The notes under the pieces were generated by a model. That model worked only from the letters and a program-made list of their open reading frames with translations. It had not been told where the DNA came from and did no database searches. A DNA stretch of 64,000 nt, from IMG/VR virus record IMGVR_UViG_3300042391_000634, positions 124,001 through 188,000 of that record; one strand, given 5' to 3'. A program made the translations under genes and the position numbers. This DNA comes from a virus. Of the stretch, positions 34,681-45,500 are shown one piece after another; position 1 is the stretch's first letter; every line of letters begins with the position of its first letter.

Positions 34681-35430
34681 ATGGAAGAATCAAAAATTGA
34701 CCCAACAATAGGTTACGATGTAATTGAATTACCAAGTAGAGGAATACATTATTCAAGTAAAAGAAAAACATTAAGAGTTGCTTATTTAACGGCTTCAGAT
34801 GAGAACATTCTTTCATCCCCAAGTTTTTTAAGTACAAATACTGTTATTAGTGAACTTTTAAGAAGAAAAATTTTAGATAAAGATTTTCCAATTGATGAGG
34901 TTGTTGAGGAGGATAGACAAGCAATTTTAATATTTTTAAGAAATACTGCTTTTGGAACAGAATATAATATCACCACTACCGACCCAAAAACAAATTTAGA
35001 TTTTACAACAACTGTAGATTTAGAATCTTTAAAATTAAAAGATTTTAATTTAACTGAAAATTCTGAAGGTGAATATGGTTATTATTTAGAAAAAAGTAAA
35101 ACTGATATAACTTTTAAATTTTTAACACAAAAACAAGAAGACGAAATTAATAAAATTAAAGAAAGTTGGAACGGAAACGGAGTAGCTCCTATCATAACAA
35201 AACAACTTGAAATGATGATTAAATCTATTAATGGAGTAAAAGATGCTTTAAAAATTAGGAGTTTTGTGGAGTTGATGCCAATAAGAGATTCACAAAATTT
35301 TAGAAAATACGTTCAAGATAATAAACCAGGGTTAGATTTAACCCAAACAGTAACAACCCCGTCAGGAGACACAATCCAAGTTAATATTGGGTTCGGGGTT
35401 GAGTTCTTTCGCCCTTTCTACTCAATATAA
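34681..35430 (+). CDS. 26: Baseplate hub assembly protein, gp26-like
   Basis: 249 residues against 208 in T4. IELPSRGIHYSSKRKTLRVA, YLTASDENILSSPSFLSTNT, VISELLRRKI (about 15-63) is the signature of this family of hub-assembly/chaperone proteins, and the end GFGVEFFRPFYSI matches the usual FFxP terminus. It is followed by, and overlaps, a second frame that looks like the partner small protein seen next to it in other T4-like phages, before the tape measure gene. Confidence 0.65.
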   Translation: MEESKIDPTIGYDVIELPSRGIHYSSKRKTLRVAYLTASDENILSSPSFLSTNTVISELLRRKILDKDFPIDEVVEEDRQAILIFLRNTAFGTEYNITTTDPKTNLDFTTTVDLESLKLKDFNLTENSEGEYGYYLEKSKTDITFKFLTQKQEDEINKIKESWNGNGVAPIITKQLEMMIKSINGVKDALKIRSFVELMPIRDSQNFRKYVQDNKPGLDLTQTVTTPSGDTIQVNIGFGVEFFRPFYSI

Positions 35431-35563
35431 AAAAGGACAATTAGACGAAATTTTATTTTTAGTTAAAAAAGGATTCACATATGGTGATGTTTTAACTATG
35501 CCCGTCCATTTAAGAAGATATTATGTTAATTATATAATTGAATTAGAAAATAATACTCAATAG
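35399..35563 (+). CDS. Small overlapping baseplate/tail assembly protein (TTG start or +1 frameshift)
   Basis: 54 residues if it starts at TTG 35399; the frame is open from 35354 and is +1 relative to the gp26-like gene, which it overlaps by 32 bases. The sequence FALSTQYKKGQLDEILFLVK, KGFTYGDVLTMPVHLRRYYV recalls the short proteins with a MPxxxRxxY/F motif encoded after gp26 in related phages. The only in-frame ATG (at MPVH) is too late. It may be read from TTG, or by a shift to give a gp26 extension. The stop is immediately followed by the tape measure late element. Confidence 0.6.
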   Translation: MSSFALSTQYKKGQLDEILFLVKKGFTYGDVLTMPVHLRRYYVNYIIELENNTQ

Positions 35564-35571
35564 TATTTATA
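35564..35571 (+). promoter_or_regulatory. Late-type element TATTTATA
   Basis: GTATTTATA begins one base after the preceding stop and ends 3 bases before the ATG at 35575. Confidence 0.55.
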
Positions 35572-35574
35572 GGT

Positions 35575-37446
35575 ATGCCCAATTATTCAAAAATATTAAG
35601 TGAGTCAAGAAACGCAAGTGAAGCAATTAGTAAATGGAAAAGTGAAAATAATAACGTAATTGACGGAGCAACTGAATCATCTTTTAGGGGAGAACCATCT
35701 TCATCATTTAAAGGTGGTAATAATCCACAAACATCCGCAAACAGAGGTAGTATTACAGATCCTAGATCTGTGTTAAATGCGTCGGCGAACGTAAAATCAG
35801 GACTTTCTGAAAAGACAGACACATATGTTACTCCTGAAAAATTAGGAAAAAATTTGGGGGACGAAATTCTAAAACAAATAGAAAGAGAATCTCAATTACA
35901 TACTGACATCAATGAAAAAATGGGTATTACTGGAGAATTATCCAGAGCTTATAGAGATTCAATTATAGAAACAGTTCCAAGTGCAATTAGATTAGGTTTT
36001 GATATTAAAAATTTAACTGAATTAACAACAAAATTAGCTGAGACTTCTGGTAGATTTAATTTAATATCTCAAGATACAATGGAAAAGACCATTGTAACAA
36101 CAAGAGCGTTTGGAACAACAATGTTGGAAATGGGTAATACAATGTCTGAATTTGAAAAAATTGGTCTTGGTCAGTCAGATACATTAGCTAAAATTAATAA
36201 AGCTGGTAGAGATTCATTATCTGTAGGTTTAAATTCTAAAACTGTATTAAAAGATATACAAACTAATTTAGGAAAATTAAATGAATATGGGTTTAAAAAT
36301 GGAGTTGAAGGTTTAACTAGAATGTCTCAAAAGGCGACGGAATTTAGAATGAAAATGGATGAAGCATTTAAATTAGCGGACAAAGTAATGGACCCAAGTG
36401 ATGCAATATCATTAACTGCAAATATGCAAATGTTAGGTGGTGCCATAGGAGACCTTAACGATCCACTTAAGTTAATGTATATGGCAACAAATGATGTTGA
36501 GGGATTACAAGACGCATTACATGGTGCCGCTTCTGGTTTAGCCACATATAATCAAGAACAAGGTAGATTTGAAATTACAGGTGCCAATTTAAGGAGAGCA
36601 AAAGAAATGGCAAAAACTTTAGGTGTTGATTATAAAGAATTTGCTCAAGGTGCTATTGCCGCAAATGAAAGAATTTCAGCTGGTCAGGCGTTAGCGTCTA
36701 GAGGTCTTAATATAGACCCTAAGGATCAAGAATTTTTAACCAATATGTCCCAAATGAAGGGTGGTGAGATGCAAATCACAATACCACAAAGTTTAATGGA
36801 AAAATTTGGTAAAGATTTTAATAATAAAAGTGAGGTAAAATTATCTGAATTAACGGATAAACAAGTAGAAATATTAAAAGAAAATAGAAAGAAACTTGAA
36901 GAAATGAATCCTGAGGATATTGCAAAGGGACAATTTACCGCAATGAAAAACTCAGAAAACTATTTACAATCCATATCTGCTGAGATAGTACAAGGAGGTA
37001 AAAATAAATTAGTAGGTAGAAATGAATATACGGGTACTGTTGATAAAGAAAGAGGTGCTGTAAATTTAGAAGGTGTGGCTCAAACATGGGCTAAAGCTAC
37101 CGATCAACAATCTAAACAAATATTATTAGGTTTTGAAAATCAAATTACAACAACACTTAATAAAACCATTGAAACATTAAGTGTGGCGGTTAAAGGTGCT
37201 TTTGGAGAGACGTTTAAACCTGAAAATATAGATAAAAAACTTAAATCAATCTATGGTATGGGTGGAGGAGATATTAAAAATTTAGAAGCGGAAAATAGAA
37301 GATTAAAAGAATTTTACGATAAAGGTAATGGTAAAGACCAACCAATACCACATTTAGTTAATTTTAAATTTACCACAGTCGGAATGCCAGACGGTTCAAC
37401 ATTAGAGAATACTTCAGGTCGATCTTTTTTATTACCAACCAAGTAG
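35575..37446 (+). CDS. 29: Tail tape measure protein, gp29-like
   Basis: 623 residues against 590 in T4 gp29. Mostly helical, Ala- and Gly-containing repeats without stable globular motifs: ELTTKLAETSGRFNLISQDT, TRAFGTTMLEMGNTMSEFEK, FRMKMDEAFKLADKVMDPSD. The position after the gp26-like gene and before the large baseplate genes fits. It should occupy the tail tube lumen and set the tail length. The first 80 residues are polar and Ser/Asn-rich, perhaps disordered. The last 45 residues (IPHLVNFKFTTVGMPDGSTL) look like a small beta domain. Confidence 0.72.
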   Translation: MPNYSKILSESRNASEAISKWKSENNNVIDGATESSFRGEPSSSFKGGNNPQTSANRGSITDPRSVLNASANVKSGLSEKTDTYVTPEKLGKNLGDEILKQIERESQLHTDINEKMGITGELSRAYRDSIIETVPSAIRLGFDIKNLTELTTKLAETSGRFNLISQDTMEKTIVTTRAFGTTMLEMGNTMSEFEKIGLGQSDTLAKINKAGRDSLSVGLNSKTVLKDIQTNLGKLNEYGFKNGVEGLTRMSQKATEFRMKMDEAFKLADKVMDPSDAISLTANMQMLGGAIGDLNDPLKLMYMATNDVEGLQDALHGAASGLATYNQEQGRFEITGANLRRAKEMAKTLGVDYKEFAQGAIAANERISAGQALASRGLNIDPKDQEFLTNMSQMKGGEMQITIPQSLMEKFGKDFNNKSEVKLSELTDKQVEILKENRKKLEEMNPEDIAKGQFTAMKNSENYLQSISAEIVQGGKNKLVGRNEYTGTVDKERGAVNLEGVAQTWAKATDQQSKQILLGFENQITTTLNKTIETLSVAVKGAFGETFKPENIDKKLKSIYGMGGGDIKNLEAENRRLKEFYDKGNGKDQPIPHLVNFKFTTVGMPDGSTLENTSGRSFLLPTK

Positions 37447-37486
37447 ATAAAGATTATTAATACAATTAAAAAAACTATATATTATC

Positions 37487-37494
37487 TATTTATA
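37487..37494 (+). promoter_or_regulatory. Late-type element TATTTATA
   Basis: CTATTTATA lies 14 bases before the ATG at 37509. Confidence 0.58.
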
Positions 37495-37508
37495 GATAAA
37501 AGAATAAG

Positions 37509-40500
37509 ATGCCGAAATACCTAGATTTTGACGCTACTAAAGATTTTAGGGACGCAATGTTAAAAAGGACATTAAATCCTGTTTACGGAAAAAGTCCATC
37601 CCCTAAAACATTTACAAGTTCAAATTATACAGTTCAAAGTTTAGGAGATAGTGAAAATTTATTACTACCTCAAGTAGATGGTAATAGAAAAAATGACTTA
37701 TCATTACCACAAAAATTTAATATTTTTAAACCAACTGAATTTTTGGTTAAAGATACAATCAAAGATATACCAAGAAGGGCTAATTTAAATTTATATCCCT
37801 ATTTTACACAGACTAATAATACATTAATCGGTATCATGTTAACAAAAAACTACGATACTGAATCTGAATTATTTAAATTTGCTGCGAATAATATTAGAAC
37901 AAATCCACAAGGACCTGTCTTAGCTAGAATAAGTCAAAATCTTAATACCGCAATTAATGCAAAAAATAAGATAGGTGAGGCTTTAGGTGGTAATACGAAC
38001 ACGTTAATTAATATTATTAGAGGTAAACAACCTTTAATTGAGGGAAATGAAAGTATTACGGTATCAAGTAGTTTATTAGGTAAGGGAATTGATTTTTTAC
38101 AGACTGTTGCGGGAACTCAATTACCGTTTAGCACAATACCAGGAGATTACTTAACAAATCCTCGTAATCCGATTAATGTTAGACCAACGGATGTTTCCAC
38201 AGGAACTAAGGTTTGGCAGGATTTAACGGGTGTTTTAGGGTCAATAGTGGGTATTCAGAGAAGACCTTTACCATCAAGAAAACCATCGGATATATTGATT
38301 GAACATATGGGTAGTTCATCAAAAAATAGATTATTTGATTTATTATCATATTCAAAGTATGCTCCAGATTATACCACAACGGCAAGATCACAAATGTCAA
38401 CTCAATTAGGTAAAATACCTAGTCAAATTGCTCAAGGTGTAAAAAGTTTATTAGGTATGGAAGCACCAAATAGTGGTGCTTATATCGGTGATGATAGGGA
38501 AAATAATGTAAAAAACGCAACAACTGATTTATTTAGTGGAAGACCAACAAGAAGTAGTTATTATTTAACCCTTATGTATGATAAGGTATCCGCCGAATTA
38601 TTCCATAATACAAAAAGTATAATTGAGAACGGACCAATAGGTGGTAATTTAACTTGGATTAGTAAAAATAGAACCGATAAGTCCGATATTACAGGTTTAG
38701 GTAAAACAAAATCAACTGATTTTAAATTTAGAACAGATTCAATACTTGAAACTACACAACAAATATTAGACTCAAAACCACAAAATGGTGGTGATGCGTT
38801 ATCTCATATAGGTCGTGTTTTAGATCAGACAAGTAAATATTTTAAAGACGGAGATACATTAATTTCAAGAGGTTCTGGTGTTCGTTATATGGATAATTCA
38901 GGAAGAGATATTGGAGTTGAATATGCGAGAGTTTGGACTAAGGATAGACCATATCTTACATATGGTAATACAATGCCACTTTATAAAGAAACAACAAAAA
39001 AACCATATTATAAAGGTGGTGAGACCCCTTTTAGAAGAACAGGTATAAGAAGATTTGATAGTAGTGTAATGACAAATACTTGGAACCTTAATATGGCTCC
39101 AATGTCAGATGGAACATCAAGTAAAGATTTTCCAGGTTCATCTAATATAGTTAGAAATCCAAATGGAAAAGGTTTTTATGCTAAAAAATATATGTTATCT
39201 ATTGAGAATTTAGCGTGGGCGGCATCAACATTACCAGGATATACAGTTAATGATTTACCATATTCAGAAAGAGGACCTAATGGAGGTCGTGTTATGTGGT
39301 TTCCACCATATGATTTAAAAGTATCGGAACAAAATAGTGCAAAATGGGAACCTAATTTATTTTTAGGTCGTCCAGAACCAATTTACACATATCAAAATAG
39401 TGAAAGAAATGGAACAATTTCTTTTAAAGTAGTTGTCGATCACCCAAGTATATTAAATTTATTAATAAGAGAACATTTTAAATCTGTTAATGAAACAGAT
39501 ACGGATGCTTATATAAACGCATTTTTTGCTGGTGCGAAAGATATCGATTTTTATAGTTTAATTAGACAATATTCTAATTTAGATAGTGATGACATTACGA
39601 TGATACAAAATTACTTAGGTAATAATGGTAACCCTAATGATATTCAAAGATATAAAAATGCCGTTTCTTCACAAGTTGTAAATAATCCAGGTGGAACATC
39701 GACAGCTGATGCTAATAAAGAAAATGTAACAGAAAAATATATACTTCATTTTCCAAATAATTTACCAGGAGTTAAAAATAGCAGTATTTCAAATAAATCA
39801 TATGACGCTATAACAATTGATAAAACAAATAGTATAACTACTTTAACCACCACATTACAATCATTAGTTACAGGAACTGACCCAATAGATGATTCAGATA
39901 GAATTTCTGTTTTTGGTAAAAAAACATTAGAAAGTTTTGAATCAGGAACAACAATAAATAATATTGTAACAGATTTAACTACGTTATTAACAAATAATGA
40001 AACCTCCTTTACAAGTTTTAATACAACATTAGAAACATTAAAAACTAATTTAGAAAATAAAAATATACAAGGTGATGTTGTTATATTAGTTAGTTCCACA
40101 GCTTCTGGTGCCGGAGATGGTAGTGATGAAAATTATAAATTATCAGTAAGAAGATCACATTCAATTTTTCAAACTGTAATCAATAAAATAAAAAAGACAG
40201 ATCCACCTGCAGAAAATAAATGGGATTTTAAAGAATTAGAAGGTATAAAGTTTGCCGCTGGACTTGAAGTGTATCCATATGAGAAATCATATAGTTTTAC
40301 AAATCTAGGTTATGAAGGAGATAAAAGTATAATAATCAGAACAACAAATTACGGATCAAATGCAAATATTGACAAAATTGAATGTGGTAAAATAAAATAT
40401 ACAGGTAAAACAGGTAATGATTTATCAAAATATACACCACTATCTTATGGTTGTAGATCATCCGTAGTTTCAGTTGAATATGATAAAATAAAAAAGACAG

Positions 40501-42245
40501 AACCATCATCAAATGCTTCGGTAAAAAACACACTTACACCAACAGGGGTAATACCAACAAATAAAACTAAACCACCGATAGATTTAATGAAAAGAATTAT
40601 AATGAAAACATTGTCGGAAGAATATTACTTTAAGAAATTAGAGGAAACTTCACCAATGATTTATAGTTCTTTGAAAGAAAAATTAAGATACTTTCATCCG
40701 GGTTTTCACTCAATGACACCAGAGGGGTTAAACTCACGTTTAACATTTTTACAACAATGTTTAAGACCTGGAAATACAATACCTGTTAAAGGTATATCTG
40801 ACAATTCAGATATTAATGCAAGAAATACAACATTCGGACCACCACCAATCTGTGTGTTAAGAGTTGGAGATTTTTATAATTCAAAAGTTATTATAAAAGA
40901 CCTCAATATACAATTTGAGGAAAATACATGGGATTTAAATCCTGAAGGTATTGGCATCCAACCAATGATAGCCAGTGTTACAATGCAAATAAGTTTCTTG
41001 GGAGGACATGGTTTAGAAAAACCGATTGAGAGATTACAAAACGCATTATCATCTAATTTCTTTGCAAATACGGAAATGTATGATGAAAGAGCGGAATCAA
41101 CCAATACAAAAATAGGTGGTAAAGATGCTAACGAATTTACAAAAGAGTTTATACAAAGTTTAAATGACACACTTATACCACCAACAGGTTTAAAAGATAG
41201 TAACGGTAAAGGTTCGGTTGAAGGTCAATATATTGGAACTTTAGAACCTATGCAACCATCAATTAATTATACAACTGTAGTTGATGAACTTTTTAAAAGG
41301 ACAAATACATATTTTACATCATACGAGAGTTTCTATAATAATGTATTAACATCCAATGGTTCAATACTAACAAATTTAATTATTAATAAAGACTATAGAA
41401 AAATTAATACTTACGACGTATTCACTATAACAAGTACCCCAATTAGTTTATTTGGATTATATAAAGATAAAACATTACCAACCTATATTAATGACCTATC
41501 TACAAAATTAAATACATATTTAAAAGATTCAAATCCTTTATATTTGATTGATACGTTTGACTTAAATAATATTATACCACAAAAATACCAAACAGACATT
41601 AATCAAATATTAAGTAATAATATAATTAATATAACATCAACAAAATTAAATGAAATTAATGAGTTAAAAAGTATTAAAGAGTTTGAAACAAAAAGAAATG
41701 AATTAATTGAATCGTTAGACAAATTAAACTATATAACTCAAAATAGTTATGATGTTAAAACTGAAAAAAATAAATCTACCAAATTAACATTAGGAACTGG
41801 AGATTTTAATCCAATTGAATTTTATTCAAATTATAGTACGAATATTGATTATATTAATAGTAACACAACAAAAATGTATGAAAAGTTAGACACAAGTTTA
41901 AATTTTGAAAATATAGTAATAACACATGACGTTGTAAAAAATATATTAAATGCAATATTAAAGAATAGTGTCGATGATATTATTGTAGGAGTTGAAATTC
42001 CATTACCACAAGAAGACTATTCACTTTCACCTAAAATTAAAGACGGTATTACTAAATGGTTTACTAAAATAAAAGAGGAAAAATTAAAGTTTGGAAAACC
42101 ACCAATTCGTAAAAATAGTAAACCAGTTGTTTATACGATGCCACCATTAGACGTTAGTGAATCTGAAATTCCAACAACCGATGAAATAAAATGGTTATTT
42201 GGTCAAAAACATAATGTTACAGATAAATTAAATTATTATAGATAA
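37509..42245 (+). CDS. Giant baseplate protein with OmpA-like domain
   Basis: 1578 residues. The N-terminal 700 residues end in a block (WEPNLFLGRPEPIYTYQNSE, RNGTISFKVVVDHPSILNLL, about 615-655) like tail proteins that join tube and baseplate. From about residue 740, KYILHFPNNLPGVKN followed by a helix and, at 855-890, GDVVILVSSTASGAGDGSDE, NYKLSVRRSHSIFQTVI has the pattern of an OmpA-like peptidoglycan-binding domain. Residues about 1060-1170 (MTPEGLNSRLTFLQQCLRPG ... PPPICVLRVGDFYNSKVII ... WDLNPEGIGIQPMIASVTMQ) form another structural block. It shares a TAATG junction with the gp53-like gene. A hub role is inferred. Confidence 0.6.
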   Translation: MPKYLDFDATKDFRDAMLKRTLNPVYGKSPSPKTFTSSNYTVQSLGDSENLLLPQVDGNRKNDLSLPQKFNIFKPTEFLVKDTIKDIPRRANLNLYPYFTQTNNTLIGIMLTKNYDTESELFKFAANNIRTNPQGPVLARISQNLNTAINAKNKIGEALGGNTNTLINIIRGKQPLIEGNESITVSSSLLGKGIDFLQTVAGTQLPFSTIPGDYLTNPRNPINVRPTDVSTGTKVWQDLTGVLGSIVGIQRRPLPSRKPSDILIEHMGSSSKNRLFDLLSYSKYAPDYTTTARSQMSTQLGKIPSQIAQGVKSLLGMEAPNSGAYIGDDRENNVKNATTDLFSGRPTRSSYYLTLMYDKVSAELFHNTKSIIENGPIGGNLTWISKNRTDKSDITGLGKTKSTDFKFRTDSILETTQQILDSKPQNGGDALSHIGRVLDQTSKYFKDGDTLISRGSGVRYMDNSGRDIGVEYARVWTKDRPYLTYGNTMPLYKETTKKPYYKGGETPFRRTGIRRFDSSVMTNTWNLNMAPMSDGTSSKDFPGSSNIVRNPNGKGFYAKKYMLSIENLAWAASTLPGYTVNDLPYSERGPNGGRVMWFPPYDLKVSEQNSAKWEPNLFLGRPEPIYTYQNSERNGTISFKVVVDHPSILNLLIREHFKSVNETDTDAYINAFFAGAKDIDFYSLIRQYSNLDSDDITMIQNYLGNNGNPNDIQRYKNAVSSQVVNNPGGTSTADANKENVTEKYILHFPNNLPGVKNSSISNKSYDAITIDKTNSITTLTTTLQSLVTGTDPIDDSDRISVFGKKTLESFESGTTINNIVTDLTTLLTNNETSFTSFNTTLETLKTNLENKNIQGDVVILVSSTASGAGDGSDENYKLSVRRSHSIFQTVINKIKKTDPPAENKWDFKELEGIKFAAGLEVYPYEKSYSFTNLGYEGDKSIIIRTTNYGSNANIDKIECGKIKYTGKTGNDLSKYTPLSYGCRSSVVSVEYDKIKKTEPSSNASVKNTLTPTGVIPTNKTKPPIDLMKRIIMKTLSEEYYFKKLEETSPMIYSSLKEKLRYFHPGFHSMTPEGLNSRLTFLQQCLRPGNTIPVKGISDNSDINARNTTFGPPPICVLRVGDFYNSKVIIKDLNIQFEENTWDLNPEGIGIQPMIASVTMQISFLGGHGLEKPIERLQNALSSNFFANTEMYDERAESTNTKIGGKDANEFTKEFIQSLNDTLIPPTGLKDSNGKGSVEGQYIGTLEPMQPSINYTTVVDELFKRTNTYFTSYESFYNNVLTSNGSILTNLIINKDYRKINTYDVFTITSTPISLFGLYKDKTLPTYINDLSTKLNTYLKDSNPLYLIDTFDLNNIIPQKYQTDINQILSNNIINITSTKLNEINELKSIKEFETKRNELIESLDKLNYITQNSYDVKTEKNKSTKLTLGTGDFNPIEFYSNYSTNIDYINSNTTKMYEKLDTSLNFENIVITHDVVKNILNAILKNSVDDIIVGVEIPLPQEDYSLSPKIKDGITKWFTKIKEEKLKFGKPPIRKNSKPVVYTMPPLDVSESEIPTTDEIKWLFGQKHNVTDKLNYYR

Positions 42246-42571
42246 TGAGTAGAGATTATTTTGACAGATATCAATTTTTTATAGATGACGGTAAATTTAG
42301 AATTGTACCGGGTATAGAAATTGCGATTAAAGGAACAGACAAATACATACAATATAAAAAAGGTAAAGATAGATTGGATAAAATGTCACAAGAGTATTAT
42401 GGTAGTCCTACTTTCGGTTGGTTGATATTACAATCAAACCCAACGGCTGGAGGGATAGAATTTGAGATACCCGATAATTTCTTTTTAAGAATACCATATC
42501 CATTAATTAGCTCTTTACAAGATTACAAAAGAGGTGTAGAATTGTATAATCTATATTATGGTGAAAAATAA
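42245..42571 (+). CDS. 53: Baseplate wedge protein, gp53-like (LysM-like)
   Basis: 108 residues against 196 in T4. IQYKKGKDRLDKMSQEYYGS, PTFGWLILQSNP is a LysM-like fold start, and FFLRIPYPLISSLQDYKRGV the conserved end of the gp53 family. In T4 it clamps neighbouring wedges together. It overlaps the gene on each side (1 base and 14 bases), so its translation is coupled to both giant proteins. Confidence 0.8.
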   Translation: MSRDYFDRYQFFIDDGKFRIVPGIEIAIKGTDKYIQYKKGKDRLDKMSQEYYGSPTFGWLILQSNPTAGGIEFEIPDNFFLRIPYPLISSLQDYKRGVELYNLYYGEK

Positions 42572-45500
42572 CGTATCAAATAGTGAGGATATACATGTTA
42601 AGGTAGATCAAAATAATTTAATTTATATTGACCCAAACTCTACTATCGACAATCAGGGTAACATTTCCCCAAGAAATATTAAGGCGGAAAAATTAGTTAT
42701 GTATGTTAATCTTGAGGCGGATATAATATCTAGATCAACATTAACATCAAATACGGATTCTAATACATTAACAAGTATTGCAAGTGGAACTTTAAATTTT
42801 CTTAAAAACGGAGACGGACAAGATTATGATACTTCATGGACTAACGCATTTTTAAATACACAAGAAAAAAAAGACGGTAAAGGAAATCCAACAGGTGAAT
42901 TTTACCAATCTGACAAATCGGGACAAACATTTGGTATTAATGATATTAAAATAGATATTAAAGGTTTTAATGCAATACCAACAATAACTATTAATTTTTT
43001 AGATGTAAGAGGTAAGACGTTATTTGAATCACCTGAAAATTCACCATATCAAGCGTTTTTTCATATCCCATGGCCAATATTTTATTTAACAGTAAAAGGG
43101 TTTTATGGTAAAGCTATAAAGTATAGATTACACTTAGTAAAGTTCAGTAGTAAATTCAATGAATCAAACGGTAATTTTGAGGTTAATACATCATTCGTTG
43201 GGTCAACATATGCGTGGTTATCCGATATACCATTACAAGGTATTTTAAATGCGCCATATCTTTTTCCAAGTGAGTCTGTTAAATCAGATAAAACAAATAC
43301 AATAACACTTAAAGAACTTGAAACAATCAAAAAATCTTCAAGAGGTTATGAAATATTAAAAACGGTTTATAATGAATATAAATTAAAAGGACTTATACCA
43401 AACGATTTTCCCATTAAAACATTACGAGAAGTTTTAACAATTGGTGAATCATTAGATTCATTATTAGAAAAACAAATATTTGACCAAGTTGTAGATATGA
43501 GATTATTTGCGGCAATGAAAGAATTCGGTCAAAATATTGATGACTTTGAAAAATCAATTAGAGGTTGGGCTAAAGAACGTTTAGAAACCAACCCCGTTCC
43601 ATCTATGATGGAACCTAATCCTACTGACCCATTAAACCCAATCCAATGGTATTATGTAAATGAAAAAGATAAAATTAAAGATGGTAGATTATATATTTCA
43701 GGATTGGAGGAAGGAAGGTTAGAACGTTTATTTAATTTATATATTGGAAAAGAAGGTAAGATTACAAAAAGTCAATTATTTGCTGAAAATTTAATAAAAG
43801 AAGGACAACCAACAATGATTAATAATACGGGTTCTTCTTTTACAAAAGGAGGATTAAAGGTTAGCACTATCGGAGATGTTAATCTTTATGTTAAAGAAGA
43901 TGATGATAAAAAAGTAGTTGTTAAAATTGATGAATTAATAAACGGCATAAGAGAAATTAGAAAAAACTTTCAACAACAAAGAGATAAATTGGAGAAAGAT
44001 GTTGAGAAAAAAATGAACGAAATTGTTCGTAATAAAAAGAACGGTTTTGGATTTGAACCAACAATTAGAAATTTATTTGCGGTTATTTTATCAAACGCAG
44101 AAGTTTTAATACGTATTATGAAAGATGTCCATAATAAGGCATTTGACCAAGCAGACACAAGAAAAAAAATAGTAGGTAATTTTTCTAAAGAAAGTAAAGG
44201 AGAATCAATATATCCATGGCCAGAATTAAAGGCCACAGTTCTTAATAAAGAAAATATAATTATATATCCAGGTGACCCTGATTTTCAAACCTTATTAGGT
44301 TCAGATAATTCAGTTAGATGGCCTGAGGTTGCATTTTTAGAAAGCTATATTGGTATTGCAACCAACAAAGTTGACCCGTTAGCGGAAAAAGAAAGTGGTA
44401 ATAGTAAAATTACCAATCAACCAGAAAATGATGTTGATATTAAAAAAATAAAAAAAATCAGCACATCAAATGCTATTTCTAGTATCATACCATATGTTAA
44501 TAAAGAACCCGATTCTTTTTTATATGAAATATATGAAAGGGCTTTCAATTCTACTTTAATAGATTCATTCAATGCATATAGTATTAAACAATTAGTAGAT
44601 GTAGAGTTTAATAATATATCAGAATCGGTTAAAAACGAAGGAAGTCTTAGAAAAATATTAAAAGAAAATGTTACCAGTAAAACAACATTAATTAATCAAT
44701 TAAATAAGTTATCTCCATTTGAAAAATATGCGTATTATAAAGATAACTTACCAACAACGAATTATTTAAAGGCTTTTTATGAGGTTCAATCATTTAATAT
44801 TGAACAATATCAAATATCAAATGATTATAATGATAAAAAATCATTTGAACTTTTAGATACAGAATTACAAAATTATATTCCCGAAACATATAGAAAAAAT
44901 ATATATCCGTTTTCTTCAAATACATATTTAAATTATATTGAAACAGGTAGAACATCAATAGACGACAATTTATTAGATTGTAAAAATTTTTTAAATATAG
45001 ACACAACACAAGGATTTATATCAGGTAAAATAGATCCTAAATTTTGGGTTAAAAATAGTGGTGCAACGGTAAATTTATTTTCACAAAAGTTTAATGTAGT
45101 TGATACATCCACAAATATTTTAAACACACCTTATTTTCACAAACAATTATTTTCAGATTTTAATGATATTACAATTAATAGTTCATATGGAAAATATGCC
45201 GGTTCGGCTTATCTTCTATTAAATTCATTACCATTTGTTGGTTTAGATGAAATAAAAACTGAAAATGTTAATAAAGTTTTAGTTTCTTCTTTATTTAGGG
45301 AAATTGGTTCTTCACAATATGTTCCATATCATTTAATGTTAAAATGGGGTTCCATTTATCATAGATATAAAAAATACTTAACCGAAGGAAAAGATATTTT
45401 AGGTGACCATTATGATGGTCTTGGTAATTTAACAAAAGAGGGTTGTATCACAACTGGATTTACAACGAATACAATTGACGGATCGACATTTTTTGATAAT

